Source of the DNA: JAHEDH01 sp965364515
GTDB taxonomy: Bacteria > Actinomycetota > Acidimicrobiia > Spongiisociales > ZC4RG35
Reading direction: 5' to 3'
Length of the DNA stretch: 8,039 nt
Assembly: GCA_965364515.1 (NCBI GenBank)
Contig: CBDTXZ010000136.1
Coordinates: forward strand, 1 to 8,039
The notes under the pieces: model-generated
What the model was told of the DNA's origin: nothing
Database searches by the model: none
The model's input: the letters and a program-made list of their open reading frames with translations, nothing else
Shown: positions 5,801-8,039 of the stretch, piece by piece
Layout of the letters: the number at the start of each line of letters is the position of its first letter
Numbering within the stretch: the stretch's first letter is position 1
Program-made: the position numbers and the translations under genes

Positions 5801-8039
5801 ACGACGACGTCCGGCGCCGGGTGCGCAGCAGCGAACTCGAGACGCTGGCGTCGGAGACTGCGGCGGTGGATCGGGTCCTCTCGGCTTTCGGCGCCGCCCG
5901 GCTGCTCACCTTCGACCGTGACCCGGTGACACGTGGACCCACGGTGGAAGTGGCCCACGAGGCACTGTTGCGGGAATGGGATCGGTTCCGGGACTGGGTG
6001 GATGAACAGCGAAGCGACCTCATCATCCACCGCCGCTTCGCTGCGGCGCTGGACGAATGGCGAGCCGCAGGTGAGTCCGATGATCACCTGCCTACCGGTG
6101 GTCGGCTCGCACAATTCGAGGAGTGGTTCCCCAGGGCCGAACCGTGGCTCTCGGAGACGGAGCGGGCGTTCCATCAACGAGGGATCGATCGGCGTGACCT
6201 CGAGCGGAAGCGTCGGGCGAGTCGCCGGCGAAGAGTCGTTGCGGCGCTCGCCGCAGCAGCGGTCGTCTCGGCGGTGATGGCCGGACTGGCATGGGTCCAG
6301 GCAAACCTCGCATCAGCCCGGGAGCTCATCGCCGAAGCAGAGATTCAACTCGACGAAGACCCAGAGTTGGCGATTCTGTTGGGTCTCGAGGCGTCGAGTC
6401 GGTTCGACAGGTTTGGGTCGATCCCGGCGCGGGTCACAGATCTGCTCCGAGCCGCAATTTCAGCCAACCCTTTGGTCGGGCGGATTCCCCATGGCTCCGC
6501 AGTCACCGTGACCGCCGACGGGACGATGGTCATCACTGCGGAGGAGGCGGGCGGTGTTGCCCGCATCTGGGATCCGCACACGTTCGAACTCCTGGCCGAG
6601 ATCGAGCCACCCGCCGGCAGATCGATCATCTACGTCTATCCACGGGCTGTCGCCGACGAAGTGTTCATGGGCACGGTCAGCGACGACGGCGCACAAGAGG
6701 TGTGGGCCTGGTCGGTGACTCAGCGTCAGTTCCTCGAGCGATTGACTTCAGAGGCATATCGAGGCTTGTTGGCTGGATGGTTCGATGCGAGCCCCGACGG
6801 CAGACTCATCGCCGAATCGGCCGATGCAGAGTTAGCTGTGACGGAACGTCGCACCGGCCACGTGATTTTCCGGGTGCCCATCCGCTCAGGCTCTGAGCAT
6901 CGATTCCTCGAGGATGAATCGATTGCGATCCTCGCCGAGACCGACACCGGCATCCGCTTCCAGATCCACGACCTGGACAGCGGTACCGTCACCACGGACT
7001 TCGAGGTCGAAGGCCAGGTACCCGAGCCACTCTTCGCCGAGCCGTCGCCGACGGGGGACACGATCATCGTTGCGAGCCAAGCCGCCATCGCGGCGTTCGA
7101 GACGAATGGGCACCCATTGTGGGCGTCCGGTGACCTCGGACGGGTGTTCAGGCCCGTATGGCTGTCGGAGGATCGAGTCATGGTCGGCGGTGAGGGCCTC
7201 CCCGTGATTCTCGATGCTGCGACCGGTGAGGTCGAGTCCTCCCTTCCGGGGCACCGAGGTGGCACGTGGTCGTACGTTCCGATCCCGAACACCAGCCTGG
7301 TCGTGTCGGCTTCGCTGCCGGGAGGGGAGACGGGAGGGGAGACGGTCGTGTTCGAGACAGGTCCGAGATCCAGCCCGATTCCGCTCGAGAATCCGCTGAC
7401 ATACATCGAGGTAGCGAACGACGGGTCGGCACTCATCAGAGGCAGGGAAGACGTGGCGGCCGTGTCCAGCAGCGGGGCGCTCGAATACTGGTTCCCGGGC
7501 ACCACGCCGGCGGTCGGTGACGCTACGTGGGGTTTCCCGGTCATCTCCTCTCCGGGTGACCACCTTGCATATATCGGCGCTGCAGGCGAGTCGCTTCTAT
7601 GGTCGATCAGAGACGGAAGAAACATCTATGAAGCGCCTGCAGGCTTCTCCGTCCGGGGCATCTCGGATGACGGCTCCATTGCCGTGATCAGCGCTGGCGA
7701 CGACACCCAGGTCGTGGACACCCGAACCGGCGAATCAATCGCACAGCTCGATGCCGGCATCGACGTGAGCTACGCGTTCTTCCCGGCAGACGATCGCTAC
7801 GTCATCATCTCCTCGAATGACATGCCCTACTTCACTCTGTGGAACACATCCGACTACCAACGAATTGCAGCTTTCGGGTCGGAGGACGCCTTCGAATGGA
7901 TGGGCTTGTTGACACCTGATGGCGACTCGTTCGTGACAGCAGGGGCGGACGGAACGCTCCGGATCTACGACTTCGCTGGTCTGATCGGCGGCGCATCCGC
8001 CGGCGAGGCCATCCGTGCGCAGATCGACGCCCACAACAA
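2830..8039 (+). CDS. Giant BTAD-cyclase-pseudokinase-nSTAND1-WD40 regulator (3' end beyond window)
   Basis: There are 1736 codons with no stop; the gene leaves the window mid-codon. Residues about 26-105 are a winged helix (FFVLGPLEY, GGPKQRAVLAHLL, SVHTYISNLR, IGDGYRL). Residues about 118-262 are BTAD (LYRDGRQAEALR, LAETLGVDPTPAL), as in SARP-type activators. Residues 278-425 are a class III cyclase domain: first metal Asp D285 (FLFTDIE) and N362/R366 (NRGSRL) are kept, but about 24 residues carrying the second Asp are missing near residue 323. Residues about 444-680 are kinase-like: G-loop GAGRFG (454-459), K476, HRD Asp D566 and APE (605-607) are present, while DFG reads GFR (584-586) and HRDLKPxN reads HRDLDPGS. 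Residues 688 to about 1110 are nSTAND1: NPYKGL, Walker A GPSGSGKS (728-735), Walker B LLLVIDQFEEL (D818). A basic run (RKRRASRRRR) precedes one transmembrane helix at 1136-1158. A helical linker (DEDPELAILLGLEASSRF) then leads to a diverged WD40-like propeller up to the edge (RIWDPHTFELL, LWNTSDYQRIAAFG, VTAGADGTLRIYDF). The family is thought to couple signal recognition to NTP-driven switching; the ligand and target genes are unknown. Confidence 0.92.
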   Translation, partial: MIDDSVLLTPASRAEQSMADTYVSRVEFFVLGPLEYRVDDAPAVLGGPKQRAVLAHLLAHRGEVISLERLIVGVWGPDGARSLRSSVHTYISNLRVIVGYEIERIGDGYRLNLPPDAIDSVVFERMVDDAERQRSVNPATASHLARQALALWRGRAYADLDDVHGLQSEIRRLDDARLRAVELRIDTDIELGRHRTVIGELEALTADHPLNEGLHAKLMLALYRDGRQAEALRVAGRLRAHLAETLGVDPTPALLQLEDQILIHDPALDTLREARTEDLAFLFTDIEESTPLWESQPEWMRVSLARHDAVITDCVERHAGTVAQLELTALDWGILGPLKVRMAVDAGEVEVRNADYFGTPMNRGSRLQAAAHGGQIVLSSVAHERLAGLAGLQTRNLGEFRLKGIGTPQRVFQLVADDLPSEFPALSVDGRRDDAEGRAFGDTIRGYELRERIGAGRFGVVYRAYQPSIGREVAVKVLPETVSNHPSFIRTFERDARLVAKLAHPHVVALFDFWRDNGGAYFVMPLLPGNRPAPETRLPMATVAKVVDQVGSALSYAHRHGVLHRDLDPGSILYDTDGNAYLSGFRIGTQALDDHIADPYTAFRAPERSNGVPIDQRTDIYGLGAIATYLITGQTVDRVDFSHIPGGDILAIATAVDLDERFSTVDDFVAEFPVDGAERTAQSAPSRNPYKGLAAFDEGDAEDFFGRDEHTGALVDLVGAHRLVTVVGPSGSGKSSLVRAGLVPALRAGVFEGSDRWLPVVMLPGAHPFDELLTALGSVATENLGEMLEMLTSDDHGLLRLSRRIMRDLDGDLLLVIDQFEELYTLLTSDEIRDQFVASLIEAIEDPHSRLRIVITIRADFFDQPLLDDRLGPVIARTNLTVATPAPDQLLEAITGPAQLAGLELEGGLAERIVEDVRSEPGGLPLMQFTLQALADVSIPGWLTHENYSGIGGVTGALSARADDVFERLSGSDQMVAQRVLLRLVSVSEDNDDVRRRVRSSELETLASETAAVDRVLSAFGAARLLTFDRDPVTRGPTVEVAHEALLREWDRFRDWVDEQRSDLIIHRRFAAALDEWRAAGESDDHLPTGGRLAQFEEWFPRAEPWLSETERAFHQRGIDRRDLERKRRASRRRRVVAALAAAAVVSAVMAGLAWVQANLASARELIAEAEIQLDEDPELAILLGLEASSRFDRFGSIPARVTDLLRAAISANPLVGRIPHGSAVTVTADGTMVITAEEAGGVARIWDPHTFELLAEIEPPAGRSIIYVYPRAVADEVFMGTVSDDGAQEVWAWSVTQRQFLERLTSEAYRGLLAGWFDASPDGRLIAESADAELAVTERRTGHVIFRVPIRSGSEHRFLEDESIAILAETDTGIRFQIHDLDSGTVTTDFEVEGQVPEPLFAEPSPTGDTIIVASQAAIAAFETNGHPLWASGDLGRVFRPVWLSEDRVMVGGEGLPVILDAATGEVESSLPGHRGGTWSYVPIPNTSLVVSASLPGGETGGETVVFETGPRSSPIPLENPLTYIEVANDGSALIRGREDVAAVSSSGALEYWFPGTTPAVGDATWGFPVISSPGDHLAYIGAAGESLLWSIRDGRNIYEAPAGFSVRGISDDGSIAVISAGDDTQVVDTRTGESIAQLDAGIDVSYAFFPADDRYVIISSNDMPYFTLWNTSDYQRIAAFGSEDAFEWMGLLTPDGDSFVTAGADGTLRIYDFAGLIGGASAGEAIRAQIDAHN
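2887..3003 (+). repeat. Direct repeat partner of 28-144
   Basis: This stretch near the start of the large regulator gene is repeated in the same orientation about 2.86 kb upstream at 28-144. I count 97 matches in 117 ungapped positions, with the first 32 bases identical. The differences are not confined to third codon positions: many change amino acids, for example K to N, R to C and two L to P or R, as expected if the upstream copy is no longer under selection. Two direct repeats this far apart could also support recombination that removes the intervening gene. Confidence 0.85.

Noticed and set aside
6726..7625. Long minus-strand open frame of 299 codons
   Set aside because: It lies entirely opposite the propeller part of the large gene, which has clear family motifs in its own frame. 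The Ser/Pro-rich translation shows no motif.

Overview
The window is GC-rich DNA with long plus-strand genes rich in Asp, Glu, Arg and Val, and with actinobacterial domain families (SARP/BTAD regulator, nSTAND1 NTPase, WD40-like propeller). This suggests a high-GC actinobacterium. The particular fusion BTAD - class III cyclase - protein kinase - nSTAND1 - WD40 makes me think of Acidimicrobiia (Ilumatobacter-like), but that placement is inferred from architecture only. No gene on the minus strand is supported.

Layout. Bases 1-1020 are a gene graveyard. They hold a truncated, about 83% identical copy of the 5' end of the large regulator gene (25-163), a stretch with no recognisable gene (164-647), and a small exported-protein gene whose reading frame is broken (648-980), followed by a strong GC-rich hairpin (988-1020). 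Next comes an intact gene for a membrane-anchored extracytoplasmic protein with Asp-box-like repeats (1168-2742). After 87 bp a very large gene starts at 2830 and runs off the right edge, giving 1736 codons without a stop.

The large protein reads, in order: winged-helix DNA-binding domain, BTAD, class III nucleotidyl cyclase, Ser/Thr-kinase-like domain, nSTAND1 P-loop NTPase, one transmembrane segment preceded by a dense basic patch, then a long diverged WD40-like propeller. Its NTPase motifs look intact. The cyclase domain has lost in frame the stretch that carries the second metal-binding Asp, and the kinase domain has GFR where DFG belongs plus other catalytic-loop substitutions. I read it as a membrane-spanning STAND sensor/regulator in which two enzyme modules have become pseudoenzymes.

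The charge pattern around the transmembrane segment predicts that the propeller lies outside the cell, as does the Asp-box protein encoded just upstream. A functional pairing of the two is a reasonable but untested inference. The duplicated 5' fragment and the broken small gene suggest that the locus has been duplicated and rearranged.
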